Source: Vibrio pomeroyi (lineage in GTDB: Bacteria > Pseudomonadota > Gammaproteobacteria > Enterobacterales > Vibrionaceae). From it: a stretch of DNA of 64,000 nucleotides. The stretch lies in the NCBI GenBank assembly GCA_041879425.1, contig CP090854.1:3348001-3412000 (forward strand), read 5' to 3'. Position 1 is the stretch's first letter. Each line of letters starts with the position of its first letter. Shown one piece after another: positions 36,858 through 47,992 of the stretch. The notes beneath the pieces were generated by a model. It was not told where the DNA came from. It did no database searches and saw only the letters and a list, made by a program, of their open reading frames with translations. A program made the translations under genes and the position numbers.

Positions 36858-38807
36858 ATGAGTGAAGCCCACGTTTATCCGGTAAAAGAAAATATTAAAT
36901 CAACCACACACGCGGATAATGACACTTACCTAGCCATGTACCAGCAATCTGTTTCTGACCCTGAAGGCTTTTGGGGTGAACACGGAAAAATCGTTGATTG
37001 GATTAAGCCTTTCACACAGGTAAAAAATACCTCTTTCGACCCTGGTCATATCGACATCCGCTGGTTTGAAGATGGCACGCTTAACGTATCGGCTAACTGT
37101 ATCGATCGTCACCTTGCAGAACGCGGTGATGAAGTCGCAATCATCTGGGAAGGTGATGACCCTGCCGATGATAAAACTCTAACTTTTAATGAACTACACA
37201 AAGAAGTGTGCCTGTTTTCAAATGCTCTGAAAGAGCAAGGCGTACGTAAAGGTGATGTGGTTTGTTTATACATGCCAATGGTACCTGAAGCAGCTGTTGC
37301 TATGCTGGCGTGTACCCGTATTGGTGCGGTTCATACAGTGGTATTCGGTGGTTTCTCACCAGAAGCTCTGTCTGGTCGTATTATCGATTCAAACTCTAAA
37401 GTCGTGATCACTGCCGATGAAGGCGTGCGTGGCGGCCGTGCTGTTCCATTGAAGAAAAACGTTGATGAAGCGCTGACTAACCCTGAAGTGAAGAACATCG
37501 AAAAGGTTGTGGTATTCAAGCGTACTGGCGGCGATGTTGCTTGGCATGAACACCGTGATGTGTGGTGGCACGATGCTATTGCTAATGTATCTGCAGATTG
37601 CCCACCAGAAGAGATGAACGCAGAAGACCCACTATTCATCCTTTATACCTCAGGCTCAACGGGCAAACCTAAAGGTGTTATGCACACCACTGGTGGTTAC
37701 CTTGTTTATGCAGCGATGACCTTTAAATACGTATTTGACTACCAAGAAGGCGAAACCTTCTGGTGTACTGCGGATGTGGGTTGGATTACGGGTCACACAT
37801 ACCTTGTTTACGGGCCACTCGCTAATGGTGCAAAAACCATTTTGTTTGAAGGCGTACCGAACTACCCGAACACAAGCCGCATGAGTGAAGTGGTCGATAA
37901 GCATCAAGTGAATATTCTTTATACTGCGCCAACAGCAATTCGTGCACTAATGGCGAAAGGCAACGAGGCTGTTGAAGGCACTTCTCGTGATAGCCTAAGA
38001 ATCATGGGCTCAGTAGGTGAACCTATCAACCCAGAAGCGTGGGAGTGGTACTACAAAACGATTGGTAATGAGCAATCTCCAATTGTCGATACATGGTGGC
38101 AAACAGAAACGGGCGGCATCTTAATCGCACCACTACCGGGCGCAACCGATCTAAAACCAGGCTCAGCGACGCGTCCATTCTTCGGTGTTCAACCAGCACT
38201 GGTTGATAACATGGGTAACATCATTGAGGGCGCAACCGACGGCAACCTAGTAATCCTAGATTCTTGGCCGGGCCAAATGCGTACCGTGCATGGCGATCAT
38301 GACCGCTTTGAACAGACTTACTTCTCTACATTTAAAGGCATGTACTTCACCAGTGACGGCGCTCGTCGTGATGAAGATGGCTACTACTGGATTACGGGGC
38401 GTGTTGATGACGTACTTAACGTATCTGGCCACCGTATGGGTACAGCAGAGATTGAATCGGCTCTAGTCGCGTTTGATAAGATCGCAGAGGCAGCGATTGT
38501 GGGTATTCCTCACGATATTAAAGGCCAAGCGATTTACGCTTACATCACGCTGAATGATGGCGAGTTCCCAACTGCTGAACTTCATAAAGAAGTAAAAGAC
38601 TGGGTACGTAAAGAGATTGGCCCAATCGCAACGCCAGATGTGCTGCACTGGACCGACTCATTGCCGAAAACTCGTTCAGGTAAAATCATGCGTCGTATCC
38701 TGCGTAAGATTGCTACCGGCGATACAGGTAACCTAGGTGATACCTCTACTTTGGCAGACCCAAGTGTGGTTGATAAGCTGATTGCCGAGAAAGCAGAACT
38801 GGCATAA
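36858..38807 (+). CDS. acs: Acetyl-CoA synthetase
   Basis: Activates acetate to acetyl-CoA through acetyl-AMP; cytosolic, high-affinity acetate scavenging. 649 aa. AMP-binding motif [15 protein letters not shown] is around residue 262-276, and the C-terminal catalytic and acetylation-regulated lysine is Lys609 in TRSGKIMRR, the same number as in Salmonella Acs. AAGGAGAG precedes the ATG. Expected regulation: the CrbRS-type two-component system encoded nearby, plus lysine acetylation. Confidence 0.97.
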   Translation: MSEAHVYPVKENIKSTTHADNDTYLAMYQQSVSDPEGFWGEHGKIVDWIKPFTQVKNTSFDPGHIDIRWFEDGTLNVSANCIDRHLAERGDEVAIIWEGDDPADDKTLTFNELHKEVCLFSNALKEQGVRKGDVVCLYMPMVPEAAVAMLACTRIGAVHTVVFGGFSPEALSGRIIDSNSKVVITADEGVRGGRAVPLKKNVDEALTNPEVKNIEKVVVFKRTGGDVAWHEHRDVWWHDAIANVSADCPPEEMNAEDPLFILYTSGSTGKPKGVMHTTGGYLVYAAMTFKYVFDYQEGETFWCTADVGWITGHTYLVYGPLANGAKTILFEGVPNYPNTSRMSEVVDKHQVNILYTAPTAIRALMAKGNEAVEGTSRDSLRIMGSVGEPINPEAWEWYYKTIGNEQSPIVDTWWQTETGGILIAPLPGATDLKPGSATRPFFGVQPALVDNMGNIIEGATDGNLVILDSWPGQMRTVHGDHDRFEQTYFSTFKGMYFTSDGARRDEDGYYWITGRVDDVLNVSGHRMGTAEIESALVAFDKIAEAAIVGIPHDIKGQAIYAYITLNDGEFPTAELHKEVKDWVRKEIGPIATPDVLHWTDSLPKTRSGKIMRRILRKIATGDTGNLGDTSTLADPSVVDKLIAEKAELA

Positions 38808-38852
38808 GCAACCAGTCACACCCTGAATTACTGTTTAAAACAGACCTTACCT

Positions 38853-38880
38853 AAACCGTCACCTATGTGGCGGTTTTTTT
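38853..38880 (+). terminator. acs terminator
   Basis: 10-bp stem AAACCGTCAC/GTGGCGGTTT with one U-G, loop CTAT, then seven T. Confidence 0.92.
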
Positions 38881-39129
38881 ATGGCTGATCTTGATCTCAA
38901 ATATCCCGCCCCAAATTAAGGCTAAGGCGCTTTTTTGTTAAGTTGGTAACAATTCCACGCTGTATCAATAGGAGATTAGACCAGTAAATTGCTGCGATTT
39001 GCGCTGAATTAGCTATAATCTGGTTCTAATTTTTAAATTTGGGTTTTTCTCACTAGAAATTAACCGCAAATTTTCAATAAAATGGCAACATTCACGTTCG
39101 TAAACACGATAAAGGAAGATAGCCCCACG
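38881..39129. promoter_or_regulatory. aroQ-accBC promoter region
   Basis: No gene. A consensus -10 TATAAT is at 39014-39019; a plausible -35 (TTGCTG) precedes it at 19-bp spacing. The leader is then about 105 nt to the aroQ start. Confidence 0.5.
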
Positions 39130-39579
39130 ATGTCTACAAAGTTTCGCATTCTAGTTTTAAATGGCCCAAACCTTAACCTGTTAGGCCTAAGAGAGCCGGC
39201 ACACTACGGTTCTCAAACACTTGACCAGATAATTAGCTCATTGACCGAGCAAGCGAAAGCACACGATGTTGAGCTATCTCACTTACAGTCAAATCGCGAG
39301 TATGAACTGATTGAAGCGATCCATAGTGCTTATCAAAATGTTGATTTTATCATTATCAACCCAGCAGCCTTTACACATACCAGTGTGGCACTGCGTGATG
39401 CACTACTTGGCGTAGCAATCCCATTTATTGAGGTTCATCTATCGAATGTTCACGCGCGTGAACCATTCCGTCACCACTCTTACCTATCTGATAAAGCAGA
39501 AGGTGTGATTTGTGGCTTAGGTGCCCAAGGTTATCAATTTGCTTTGACCGCTGCGCTCAGCAAGCTCAACTCAAAGTAA
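39130..39579 (+). CDS. aroQ: 3-dehydroquinate dehydratase, type II
   Basis: Third step of the shikimate pathway (3-dehydroquinate to 3-dehydroshikimate), dodecameric. 149 aa. Motifs are [14 protein letters not shown] with the catalytic Tyr in HYGSQTL, the QSNREYELI loop, and [20 protein letters not shown] 39130 gives the standard N-terminus; an in-frame ATG at 39082 would add 16 residues. The order aroQ-accB-accC is conserved in gamma-proteobacteria. Confidence 0.95.
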   Translation: MSTKFRILVLNGPNLNLLGLREPAHYGSQTLDQIISSLTEQAKAHDVELSHLQSNREYELIEAIHSAYQNVDFIIINPAAFTHTSVALRDALLGVAIPFIEVHLSNVHAREPFRHHSYLSDKAEGVICGLGAQGYQFALTAALSKLNSK

Positions 39580-39653
39580 ACATAAACAACGAACTATTAC
39601 TAACCTACTCAGTCATAGAGTAAGTTCAATTAACAGATAAAGAGAAAGAAACA

Positions 39654-40109
39654 ATGGATATTCGCAAAATCAAAAAGCTAATCGAATTGGTTGAAGAGTC
39701 TGGTATTTCTGAGCTAGAAATCTCTGAAGGTGAAGAGTCAGTACGAATCAGTCGTAACAGCACTGCACCTGTAGCACCTGTTCAATATGCAGCAGCTCCA
39801 GCTCCTGTAGCAGCGGCAGCAGCTCCTGCGGCGGCACCTGTAGCAGCAGAAGCAGCGGCTCCAGCAGTTCCAGCGGGACACCAAGTTCTTTCTCCAATGG
39901 TTGGTACTTTCTACGGCGCTCCAAGCCCAGACGCAAAACCATTCGTTAAAGTTGGTCAATCAGTAACAGCTGGCGAAACTCTATGTATCGTTGAAGCAAT
40001 GAAAATGATGAACCAAATCGAAGCTGATAAGTCTGGTGTTGTTACCGCTATCCTAGTTGAAGACGGTCAACCAGTAGAATTCGACCAAGCTCTAGTAATT
40101 ATCGAATAA
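39654..40109 (+). CDS. accB: Biotin carboxyl carrier protein of acetyl-CoA carboxylase
   Basis: Carries biotin between AccC and AccAD in fatty-acid synthesis. 151 aa. The N-terminal helix is followed by an Ala/Pro-rich flexible linker (about 38-75) and the biotinyl domain with EAMKMM and biotin acceptor Lys117. It is 15 nt upstream of accC. Confidence 0.97.
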   Translation: MDIRKIKKLIELVEESGISELEISEGEESVRISRNSTAPVAPVQYAAAPAPVAAAAAPAAAPVAAEAAAPAVPAGHQVLSPMVGTFYGAPSPDAKPFVKVGQSVTAGETLCIVEAMKMMNQIEADKSGVVTAILVEDGQPVEFDQALVIIE

Positions 40110-40124
40110 TAGAGAGCACTCATT

Positions 40125-41468
40125 ATGTTAGATAAATTAGTAATCGCGAACCGTGGTGAGATTGCACTACGTATTCTGCGTGCATGTAAAGAGCTTGGTA
40201 TTAAAACGGTAGCTGTTCACTCAACAGCTGACCGCGATCTTAAGCACGTACTGCTTGCAGACGAAACCATTTGTATCGGTCCAGCTCGTGGTATCGATAG
40301 CTACCTAAACATCCCTCGTATCATCAGCGCTGCTGAAGTTACAGGTGCAGTAGCCGTTCACCCTGGCTACGGCTTCCTATCTGAAAATGCAGACTTTGCA
40401 GAACAGGTAGAGCGCAGTGGCTTTATCTTTGTTGGCCCTAAAGCTGAAACTATTCGCATGATGGGTGACAAAGTGTCAGCTATCACGTCGATGAAGAAAG
40501 CTGGCGTACCTTGTGTACCAGGTTCTGACGGTCCTCTTGATGATGACGACGCGAAAAACAAAGCGCACGCTAAGCGCATTGGTTTCCCAGTAATCATCAA
40601 AGCATCTGGCGGCGGCGGCGGTCGTGGTATGCGTGTTGTTCGTTCTGAAGCAGAACTAACAGAAGCTATCGCGATGACTCGTGCTGAAGCAAAAGCATGT
40701 TTCAACAACGACATGGTTTACATGGAGAAATTCCTAGAAAACCCACGTCACATTGAAGTACAAGTGCTTGCAGATGGCCAAGGTAATGCTATCCACCTAG
40801 GTGAGCGTGACTGTTCAATGCAGCGTCGTCACCAGAAAGTTGTTGAAGAAGCTCCAGCTCCAGGTATCACTGAAGAGATGCGTAAGTACATTGGCGAACG
40901 CTGTACTCGTGCTTGTCTTGAGATTGGTTACCGCGGCGCAGGTACATTTGAATTCCTATACGAGAATGGTGAGTTCTACTTCATCGAAATGAACACTCGT
41001 ATCCAGGTTGAGCACACGATTACTGAAATGGTAACGGGTATCGACCTAGTGAAAGAGCAACTGCGTATTGCTGCTGGTCAGCCTCTATCATTCACTCAAG
41101 ATGATATTAAGCTGCGTGGCCACTCAATCGAATGTCGTATCAATGCTGAAGATCCAGTTCGTTTCCTACCTTCTCCAGGTAAGATTGAACGTTTCCACGC
41201 ACCAGGCGGCATGGGCGTACGTTGGGAATCTCATATCTACACAGGTTACACAGTGCCACCACACTACGATTCAATGATTGGTAAGCTGATCACTTACGGT
41301 GAGAACCGTGATGTTGCTATCGCTCGTATGAAGAACGCACTGGGTGAGATGATCGTTGAAGGTATTAACGTTAATACTGAACTTCAACTGTCTATTATGA
41401 ACGACGAAAACTTCCAACACGGTGGTGCGAACATCCACTACCTTGAGAAGAAGCTTGGTCTGCAATAA
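40125..41468 (+). CDS. accC: Biotin carboxylase subunit of acetyl-CoA carboxylase
   Basis: ATP-dependent carboxylation of biotin on AccB. 447 aa (E. coli 449). ATP-grasp fold: [18 protein letters not shown], the Gly-rich loop [22 protein letters not shown], and [16 protein letters not shown] with catalytic residues. Followed by a strong terminator. Confidence 0.97.
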   Translation: MLDKLVIANRGEIALRILRACKELGIKTVAVHSTADRDLKHVLLADETICIGPARGIDSYLNIPRIISAAEVTGAVAVHPGYGFLSENADFAEQVERSGFIFVGPKAETIRMMGDKVSAITSMKKAGVPCVPGSDGPLDDDDAKNKAHAKRIGFPVIIKASGGGGGRGMRVVRSEAELTEAIAMTRAEAKACFNNDMVYMEKFLENPRHIEVQVLADGQGNAIHLGERDCSMQRRHQKVVEEAPAPGITEEMRKYIGERCTRACLEIGYRGAGTFEFLYENGEFYFIEMNTRIQVEHTITEMVTGIDLVKEQLRIAAGQPLSFTQDDIKLRGHSIECRINAEDPVRFLPSPGKIERFHAPGGMGVRWESHIYTGYTVPPHYDSMIGKLITYGENRDVAIARMKNALGEMIVEGINVNTELQLSIMNDENFQHGGANIHYLEKKLGLQ

Positions 41469-41506
41469 AACTAACCCTAAGTAATCGGTTCTTTTAAGAA
41501 CATTTA

Positions 41507-41532
41507 AAATGCTCACTTCGGTGAGCATTTTT
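41507..41532 (+). terminator. accBC terminator
   Basis: 10-bp stem AAATGCTCAC/GTGAGCATTT with a TTCG tetraloop and T-tract. Confidence 0.95.
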
Positions 41533-41654
41533 GTTTTTAGAGCCCCGAAAAACTCAATCTTTAATCCCCATTTTATTCCGTGGGGTTTTGGTGAATTTGC
41601 TCATATTTTCTGCTAGACTCGCCATCCAATTTTTCTCATATAGAAGATGCAGCC

Positions 41655-42542
41655 ATGCCTTGGATTCAAATCAAGCTTAATGCTACCAATGAAAATGCCG
41701 AACAAATCGGCGACATGTTAATGGAAGAGACTGGTGCTCTTTCTGTAACTTTCCTGGATGCACAAGATACCCCTGTATTTGAGCCTCTGCCGGGTGAAAC
41801 TCGCCTTTGGGGTGATACTGACATTCTCGCGCTTTACGACGCTGAGACTGATACTGGTGTCGTTCTAGCGCAGATTAAAGCAAGCAACATGTTCCCTGCA
41901 GACTTTGCTCATAAAGTAGAGCAAATTGAAGACAAGGATTGGGAACGTGAATGGATGGACAACTTCCACCCAATGAAGTTTGGTGAGCGTTTATGGATCT
42001 GCCCTAGCTGGCGCGATATCCCTGAACCTGACGCTGTAAACGTAATGCTGGATCCAGGTCTTGCATTCGGTACAGGTACTCACCCAACAACGGCATTGTG
42101 TCTTGAGTGGCTTGAAGGCCTAGACCTTACAGGCAAAACCGTGATCGACTTCGGTTGTGGTTCAGGCATCCTAGCGATCGCAGCGATCAAACTTGGCGCA
42201 GCAAAAGTTATCGGGATCGACATTGATCCTCAAGCTCTGCTTGCATCAAAAGACAACGCACAACGCAATGGCGTTGCTGAGCAACTAGAGGTGTTCTTGC
42301 CACAAGATCAACCTGAAGGTTTGCTGGCTGACGTTGTTGTTGCCAACATTCTTGCGGGTCCATTACGCGACCTTTCAGGCATCATTAAAGGCCTAGTTAA
42401 GCCAAATGGTGTACTTGCGATGTCGGGTGTTTTAGATACACAAGCGGAAGATGTTGCGACTTATTATCGTGATGAGCTTCACATTGATCCGATCATCGAG
42501 CAACAAGAGTGGTGTCGTATCTCTGGTCGCAAGCAAGGCTAG
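41655..42542 (+). CDS. prmA: Ribosomal protein L11 methyltransferase
   Basis: Trimethylates ribosomal protein L11 using AdoMet. 295 aa, N-terminal substrate domain then a class I methyltransferase with [15 protein letters not shown] and [10 protein letters not shown]. Position upstream of dusB-fis is conserved in this group. Confidence 0.97.
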   Translation: MPWIQIKLNATNENAEQIGDMLMEETGALSVTFLDAQDTPVFEPLPGETRLWGDTDILALYDAETDTGVVLAQIKASNMFPADFAHKVEQIEDKDWEREWMDNFHPMKFGERLWICPSWRDIPEPDAVNVMLDPGLAFGTGTHPTTALCLEWLEGLDLTGKTVIDFGCGSGILAIAAIKLGAAKVIGIDIDPQALLASKDNAQRNGVAEQLEVFLPQDQPEGLLADVVVANILAGPLRDLSGIIKGLVKPNGVLAMSGVLDTQAEDVATYYRDELHIDPIIEQQEWCRISGRKQG

Positions 42543-42617
42543 ACAAGACTTTGGGCGCTAATTGATTGAATTTTATGCAAATTACAAAAACAATTTGTAA
42601 ATGCTCAAATATTAGTC

Positions 42618-42654
42618 TTTTCACGCAGCGAAAAAATGCGTAAAATGCGCGCCC
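42618..42654 (+). promoter_or_regulatory. dusB-fis promoter
   Basis: -35 TTTTCA (42618-42623), 17-bp spacer, -10 TAAAAT (42641-42646), followed by the GC-rich discriminator GCGCGCCC, the hallmark of stringent-controlled and growth-rate-controlled promoters such as E. coli fis. The start point would be close to 42653. Confidence 0.75.
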
Positions 42655-42681
42655 TTGCTGGTACAGAACTGTGATGACGTT

Positions 42682-43650
42682 TTGAAAATCGGAAATTATC
42701 AACTTAAGAACAATCTAATCGTCGCTCCAATGGCTGGCGTAACGGATAGACCATTCCGTGAGTTGTGTCTTCGCTATGGTGCGGGGATGGCAGTCAGTGA
42801 AATGATGTCCTCCAATCCTAAGGTTTGGAAAACGTCGAAGTCTCAGCAGCGTATGGTACATGAAGGCGAATCGGGCATTCGTTCAGTACAAATCGCTGGT
42901 GCAGATCCACAGCTTATGGCCGAGGCTGCTCAATTCAATGTCGATAACGGTGCGCAAATCATCGATATCAATATGGGTTGTCCAGCCAAAAAAGTGAATA
43001 AGAAGCTTGCGGGCTCTGCCCTACTTCAGCATCCAGAACTCATTGAAGAGATCTTGAAGGCTGTCGTAAACGCAGTCGACGTTCCAGTAACGTTAAAGAC
43101 TCGTACAGGCTGGGATACAGATAACAGAAACTGTGTCCAAATCGCTAAAATAGCCGAAGACTGCGGCATACAGGCACTTGCCCTTCACGGGAGAACTCGC
43201 GCTTGTATGTACAAAGGTGAGGCAGAATACAAACACATTAAAGCGGCGAAACAAGCTGTATCTATTCCGGTTATTGCTAACGGTGATATCGATAGCCCGG
43301 AAAAAGCTAAGTTTGTGCTGGAGTACACCGGCGCTGACGCTTTGATGATTGGTCGTCCTGCCCAAGGTCGTCCGTGGATTTTTAACGAAATCCTACACTA
43401 TTTGGAAAACGGCACCACGATGGACCCGCTCCCAATCTTGGAAGTGAAGGACATCATGCTTGGTCATGTTAACGCTCTGCATGAATTCTATGGAGAGTTT
43501 TTAGGCCCTCGCATCGCTCGTAAGCATGTGGGTTGGTATCTAAAAGAGCATGAACAAGCGAGTGAGTTTCGCCGTACCTTCAACGCACTCGAAGCAGGTG
43601 ATCTGCAGCTTGAGGCGCTAGAAGGTTATTTTGATAACGTTGCACCATAA
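42682..43650 (+). CDS. dusB: tRNA-dihydrouridine synthase B
   Basis: FMN-dependent reduction of uridine to dihydrouridine in tRNA. 322 aa (E. coli 321). TIM-barrel motifs are [23 protein letters not shown] with the catalytic Cys, [11 protein letters not shown], and [18 protein letters not shown] choose TTG at 42682, giving (M)[13 protein letters not shown] N-terminus; the next upstream in-frame TTG at 42655 lies at the predicted transcription start. Cotranscribed with fis. Confidence 0.93.
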   Translation: MKIGNYQLKNNLIVAPMAGVTDRPFRELCLRYGAGMAVSEMMSSNPKVWKTSKSQQRMVHEGESGIRSVQIAGADPQLMAEAAQFNVDNGAQIIDINMGCPAKKVNKKLAGSALLQHPELIEEILKAVVNAVDVPVTLKTRTGWDTDNRNCVQIAKIAEDCGIQALALHGRTRACMYKGEAEYKHIKAAKQAVSIPVIANGDIDSPEKAKFVLEYTGADALMIGRPAQGRPWIFNEILHYLENGTTMDPLPILEVKDIMLGHVNALHEFYGEFLGPRIARKHVGWYLKEHEQASEFRRTFNALEAGDLQLEALEGYFDNVAP

Positions 43651-43673
43651 TTACGAGAAGAGCTAGACCGAAT

Positions 43674-43970
43674 ATGTTCGAACAAAATCTGACTTCAGAA
43701 GCATTGACAGTGACTACAGTAACATCACAAGACCAAATCACGCAGAAACCACTACGTGATTCAGTGAAAGCATCATTGAAAAACTACCTTGCTCAATTAA
43801 ACGGTCAAGAAGTCAGCGAGTTATACGAACTAGTATTAGCTGAAGTTGAACAGCCACTACTAGACACCATCATGCAGTACACTCGCGGTAACCAAACTCG
43901 CGCAGCAACTATGATGGGTATCAACCGCGGTACTCTTCGCAAGAAACTTAAAAAATACGGCATGAACTAA
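43674..43970 (+). CDS. fis: Nucleoid protein Fis
   Basis: DNA-bending nucleoid protein and growth-rate regulator of rRNA genes, homodimer. 98 aa, exactly as in E. coli; the C-terminal helix-turn-helix [27 protein letters not shown] (positions 72-98) is essentially invariant. 23 nt after dusB. Confidence 0.98.
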   Translation: MFEQNLTSEALTVTTVTSQDQITQKPLRDSVKASLKNYLAQLNGQEVSELYELVLAEVEQPLLDTIMQYTRGNQTRAATMMGINRGTLRKKLKKYGMN

Positions 43971-43996
43971 TCGTTCTTTCGTAATTAATTGAATTG

Positions 43997-44032
43997 AAAG
44001 CCAAGCTCATTGATTGAGTTTGGCTTTTTTTT
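43997..44032 (+). terminator. dusB-fis terminator
   Basis: 13-bp stem AAAGCCAAGCTCA/TGAGTTTGGCTTT with one G-U, 5-nt loop, and eight T. Confidence 0.93.
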
Positions 44033-44091
44033 GGCTTGTCGATTGAGTACCAGAAAGAATCTAGCATCAGAACTGTTTATGAAAGGCGCTG

Positions 44092-44523
44092 TTAGCTACA
44101 GCAACGCCCCTTATCAAGATTAGCTGAGTCTAAGGCTGCCAGAATAGAACAATGGCTCGCATCGTCGTCTATGTGGCCACAACACGCATCATTAATCTTC
44201 TTGAGTGCCGTACGAATCTTGGTGAGCTCGGTAATCTTTTCATCGATCATCTCCAACTTGGCTGTAGTAATCGACTTCACTTCGGCACAACTGTGCTGCG
44301 TCGCTTCCAAACGAATCTCAAGCAATTCTTTAATCTCATCCAAACTCAGCCCCAACTCTTTGGATTTGAGAATAAAGGTCACCTGTTTCTGGTTATTTTC
44401 ATCATAGAGACGATAACCAGACTCACTGCGACTGGCTGGCGCTATCAGGTTATTCTTCTCATAAAATCGCAAGGTATCGGCCGTCACACCGCATCGTTTC
44501 GCTAATTCACCGATCTGGAACAT
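44092..44523 (-). CDS. zntR: MerR-family Zn(II)-responsive regulator ZntR
   Basis: 143 aa. The N-terminal MerR helix-turn-helix begins MFQIGELAKRCGVTADTLRFYEK; a dimerisation coiled coil and C-terminal metal-binding cysteines follow (HSCAEV, DACCGH, SHCSIL, and a final RCC). The CCGH pair and the overall layout match E. coli ZntR, which activates the zinc exporter zntA; zntA itself is not in the window. ATG 44523 (AGGAAAA upstream) is preferred over a start 8 codons earlier. Confidence 0.87.
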   Translation of the reverse strand: MFQIGELAKRCGVTADTLRFYEKNNLIAPASRSESGYRLYDENNQKQVTFILKSKELGLSLDEIKELLEIRLEATQHSCAEVKSITTAKLEMIDEKITELTKIRTALKKINDACCGHIDDDASHCSILAALDSANLDKGRCCS

Positions 44524-44848
44524 GTTTTTTCCTACTCTTTCGTCCATTCCACAATTAACCTTATCGTTACTTTTCAGGCTGAAATGGTACTTTTCATAAT
44601 TAATTTTGAGATGCCAAACGATTGCGCGAGCTTTTTTGTAATAAATTAGTTAGAATCTGCGCCATCAAATTTGGAGTTGGTTATCTTATAGCTAGATCAT
44701 AAGACAAACCCAAAAGGTCTTTACCAAAACTGGCCAATATTTTATCTCTTACTGGTATCTAAGATAATCCACGCTAAGAAGATAGAAACAAGTTCTTTTT
44801 TGGCAAATATCTTTATTTTAACCCCATGAATTTGAGGAAGATGGAAGC
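44524..44848. promoter_or_regulatory. zntR/purH divergent region with a PUR-box candidate
   Basis: TGCCAAACGATTGCGC at 44612-44627 agrees with the PurR operator consensus at 11 of 16 positions, including the central core. A T-rich stretch and a -10-like TAGAAT (44652) follow. The purH leader is then near 190 nt and contains an imperfect stem TCTTAT/ATAAGA. No gene seen. Confidence 0.6.
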
Positions 44849-46441
44849 ATGAATAACGCTCGTCCAATTCGCCGCGCTCTAATCAGCGTATCAGACAAAA
44901 CTGGTATCGTTGAATTTGCACAAGCTCTTGCTAACCGTGGTGTAGATATCCTATCTACCGGTGGCACTGCTCGCCTGCTTGCTGAAAAAGGCATCTCTGT
45001 TACAGAAGTATCTGACTACACTGGTTTCCCAGAAATGATGGATGGCCGTGTTAAGACTCTGCACCCAAAAGTTCATGGTGGTGTTCTAGGCCGTCGTGGT
45101 CAAGACGATGACGTGATGGAAACTCACGGTATCAACCCTATCGATATGGTTGTTGTAAACCTATACCCATTCGCAGAAACCGTTGCTAGAGAAGGTTGTA
45201 CCCTTGCTGACGCTGTTGAGAACATCGACATCGGCGGTCCTACAATGGTTCGCTCTGCAGCGAAAAACCACAAAGACGTGACTATCGTTGTAAACGCACA
45301 CGACTACGAGCGCGTTGTTGCTGAAATGGACGCGAACGAGAAATCTCTAACGCTAGAGACTCGCTTCGACCTAGCTATCGCAGCATTCGAGCACACAGCT
45401 TCTTACGACGGCATGATCGCAAACTACTTCGGCACTATGGTTCCTAGCTACGGCGAGAACAAAGAAGGTGACGAAGAGTCTAAATTCCCTCGTACATTCA
45501 ACCAGCAGTTCGAGAAGAAACAAGACATGCGCTACGGTGAGAACAGCCACCAAGCAGCAGCATTCTACGTTGAAGCAAACCCAGAAGAAGCGTCAGTGTC
45601 TACTGCTCGCCAAATTCAAGGTAAAGCACTTTCTTACAACAACATCGCTGACACTGACGCAGCACTTGAGTGTGTGAAAGAGTTCGACCAGCCAGCATGT
45701 GTGATCGTTAAGCACGCTAACCCATGTGGTGTAGCACTAGGTGAAGACATCCTAGAAGCTTACGACCGTGCATTCAAAACAGACCCAACGTCTGCATTTG
45801 GCGGCATCATCGCTTTCAACCGTGAACTAGACGCAGCAACAGCAACGGCTATCACTGAGCGTCAATTCGTTGAAGTTATCATTGCACCTTCTGTTTCTGC
45901 TGAAGCAGTAGAAATCGTAGCGGCTAAGAAAAACCTTCGCCTACTTGAGTGTGGCGAATGGACAACTAAGACAACTGGCTTTGACGTGAAACGCGTTAAC
46001 GGTGGCTTGCTAGTTCAAGACCGTGACCAAGGCATGGTGTCTGAAGACGACCTTAAAGTGGTTTCTAAGCGCCAACCTACAGCTGAAGAGCTAAAAGATG
46101 CGCTATTCTGCTGGAAAGTAGCGAAGTACGTTAAATCTAACGCGATCGTTTACTCGAAAGGTGACATGACTATCGGTGTAGGCGCAGGCCAAATGAGCCG
46201 CGTTTACTCTGCGAAAATCGCAGGCATCAAAGCTGCAGACGAAGGTCTACAGGTTGAAGGTTGTGTGATGGCATCAGATGCATTCTTCCCATTCCGTGAC
46301 GGTATCGACGCGGCAGCAGAAGCGGGTATCAAGTGTGTTATCCAACCGGGCGGCTCTATGCGTGATGACGAAGTTATCGCAGCAGCAGACGAGCACGGCA
46401 TGGCGATGATCTTTACAGGCATGCGTCACTTCCGCCACTAA
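44849..46441 (+). CDS. purH: Bifunctional AICAR formyltransferase/IMP cyclohydrolase
   Basis: Last two steps of IMP synthesis. 530 aa (E. coli 529). The N-terminal cyclohydrolase domain includes [13 protein letters not shown] and [13 protein letters not shown]; the C-terminal transformylase domain includes [23 protein letters not shown] and the FFPFRDGID loop. First gene of purHD; a PurR-type operator candidate lies in the upstream region. Confidence 0.98.
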   Translation: MNNARPIRRALISVSDKTGIVEFAQALANRGVDILSTGGTARLLAEKGISVTEVSDYTGFPEMMDGRVKTLHPKVHGGVLGRRGQDDDVMETHGINPIDMVVVNLYPFAETVAREGCTLADAVENIDIGGPTMVRSAAKNHKDVTIVVNAHDYERVVAEMDANEKSLTLETRFDLAIAAFEHTASYDGMIANYFGTMVPSYGENKEGDEESKFPRTFNQQFEKKQDMRYGENSHQAAAFYVEANPEEASVSTARQIQGKALSYNNIADTDAALECVKEFDQPACVIVKHANPCGVALGEDILEAYDRAFKTDPTSAFGGIIAFNRELDAATATAITERQFVEVIIAPSVSAEAVEIVAAKKNLRLLECGEWTTKTTGFDVKRVNGGLLVQDRDQGMVSEDDLKVVSKRQPTAEELKDALFCWKVAKYVKSNAIVYSKGDMTIGVGAGQMSRVYSAKIAGIKAADEGLQVEGCVMASDAFFPFRDGIDAAAEAGIKCVIQPGGSMRDDEVIAAADEHGMAMIFTGMRHFRH

Positions 46442-46474
46442 TTTCCTGTTTATCTAAACGATTAGTAATTATCG

Positions 46475-46499
46475 AGCCTCTCAACTTTGAGGGGCTTTT
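46475..46499 (+). terminator. Weak terminator or attenuator between purH and purD
   Basis: 9-bp stem AGCCTCTCA/TGAGGGGCT with one U-G, 4-nt loop, but only a four-T tract. It probably lowers rather than abolishes purD readthrough. Confidence 0.6.
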
Positions 46500-46526
46500 A
46501 AGAATTAAAGACTTAAGGATTGAAAC

Positions 46527-47816
46527 ATGAACGTATTAATCATCGGTGCTGGCGGTAGAGAACATGCTTTGGGTTGGAAAGCAGCACAAAACCCAAACGT
46601 TGAAACAGTATTCATTGCTCCAGGTAACGCAGGTACTGCGCTTGAGCCGAAACTTGAGAACGTAAACATCGGCGTTGAAGACATCGCAGGTTTAGTCGCG
46701 TTTGCTCAAGAGAAAAAAATCGAACTGACTATCGTTGGCCCTGAAGCGCCATTAGTGATTGGTGTGGTTGACGCATTCCGCGAAGTTGGTCTGCCTATCT
46801 TTGGCCCGACTCAAGCAGCAGCGCAGCTTGAAGGTTCTAAAGCATTCACTAAAGACTTCCTAGCTCGTCATGACATCCCAACGGGTTACTACGCAAACTT
46901 CACTGAGATTGATCCAGCTATCGCTTACGTACGTGAGCAGGGCGCGCCAATCGTAGTAAAAGCTGATGGCCTTGCTGCAGGTAAAGGCGTTATCGTTGCG
47001 ATGACACTTGAAGAAGCTGAAGACGCAATCAAAGACATGCTTGCTGGCAACGCATTTGGCGAGGCAGGCAGCCGCGTGGTGATTGAAGAGTTCCTTGAAG
47101 GCGAAGAAGCAAGCTTCATCGTAATGGTTGACGGTTCTAGCGTTCTTCCTATGGCCACCAGCCAAGATCACAAACGTGTTGGCGACAAAGACACTGGTCC
47201 TAATACTGGCGGCATGGGGGCTTACTCTCCAGCTCCAGTTGTGACTCCTGAAATCCACAACCGCATCCTTGAGGAAGTTATCTACCCAACGGTACGCGGT
47301 ATGGACGCTGAAGGCGCACCTTACACTGGTTTCCTTTACGCTGGCCTAATGATCGATGCTGATGGAACGCCTAAGGTTATCGAATACAACTGCCGCTTCG
47401 GCGACCCTGAAACGCAACCTATCATGATGCGTATGGAGTCAGACCTTGTTGAGCTTTGCCTAATGGCTATCGACGAGAAACTGGACGAAGCTGAGTCTAA
47501 GTGGGATCCACGCGCTTCGATCGGTGTTGTTCTTGCAGCTGGCGGCTACCCTGCTGACTACGCAAAAGGTGACGTTATTTCACTACCAACAAGCGAAGTT
47601 GAAGGCCAAAAGGTTTTCCACGCAGGTACTACAAATAACGAAGCTGGCGACGTTGTGACAAACGGCGGCCGCGTACTTTGTGCAACAGCGCTAGGTAACA
47701 CAGTTTCTGAGGCTCAGGAGCGCGCTTACGCGTTAACGAAGCAAGTTAGCTGGAATGGTATGTTCCACCGCAATGACATTGGTTACCGTGCGATTGCGCG
47801 CGAGCAAGAGCAGTAA
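46527..47816 (+). CDS. purD: Phosphoribosylamine-glycine ligase
   Basis: Second step of purine synthesis: phosphoribosylamine + glycine + ATP to GAR. 429 aa ATP-grasp enzyme. MNVLIIGAGGREHALGWK, VKADGLAAGKGVIVA, GPNTGGMGAYSPAP and EYNCRFGDPETQ are diagnostic. AAGGA precedes the ATG. Confidence 0.98.
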   Translation: MNVLIIGAGGREHALGWKAAQNPNVETVFIAPGNAGTALEPKLENVNIGVEDIAGLVAFAQEKKIELTIVGPEAPLVIGVVDAFREVGLPIFGPTQAAAQLEGSKAFTKDFLARHDIPTGYYANFTEIDPAIAYVREQGAPIVVKADGLAAGKGVIVAMTLEEAEDAIKDMLAGNAFGEAGSRVVIEEFLEGEEASFIVMVDGSSVLPMATSQDHKRVGDKDTGPNTGGMGAYSPAPVVTPEIHNRILEEVIYPTVRGMDAEGAPYTGFLYAGLMIDADGTPKVIEYNCRFGDPETQPIMMRMESDLVELCLMAIDEKLDEAESKWDPRASIGVVLAAGGYPADYAKGDVISLPTSEVEGQKVFHAGTTNNEAGDVVTNGGRVLCATALGNTVSEAQERAYALTKQVSWNGMFHRNDIGYRAIAREQEQ

Positions 47817-47885
47817 TCAATATCGTCACTCGCTTAATCCGAATACGGTGAGTGAGTGACGCAAAAACTGTTCGCAACAAAATGA

Positions 47886-47912
47886 AAAAAGGCGCCTCTA
47901 AGGCGCCTTTTT
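47886..47912. terminator. Bidirectional terminator between purD and yjaH
   Basis: 12-bp perfect stem AAAAAGGCGCCT with its complement and a 3-nt loop, flanked by A- and T-tracts. Confidence 0.92.
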
Positions 47913-47992
47913 ATTGCTTCATCTGCGGCTGTACAGATAAATCAGCACTTGGCCTACCATAGGCCAAATACTCTTAATTCTTTGATTGCTCA

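Noticed and set aside
39738..39959. Antisense cysteine- and arginine-rich frames opposite accB
   Set aside because: They arise from the Ala/Pro-rich linker codons of accB read backwards; no independent support.
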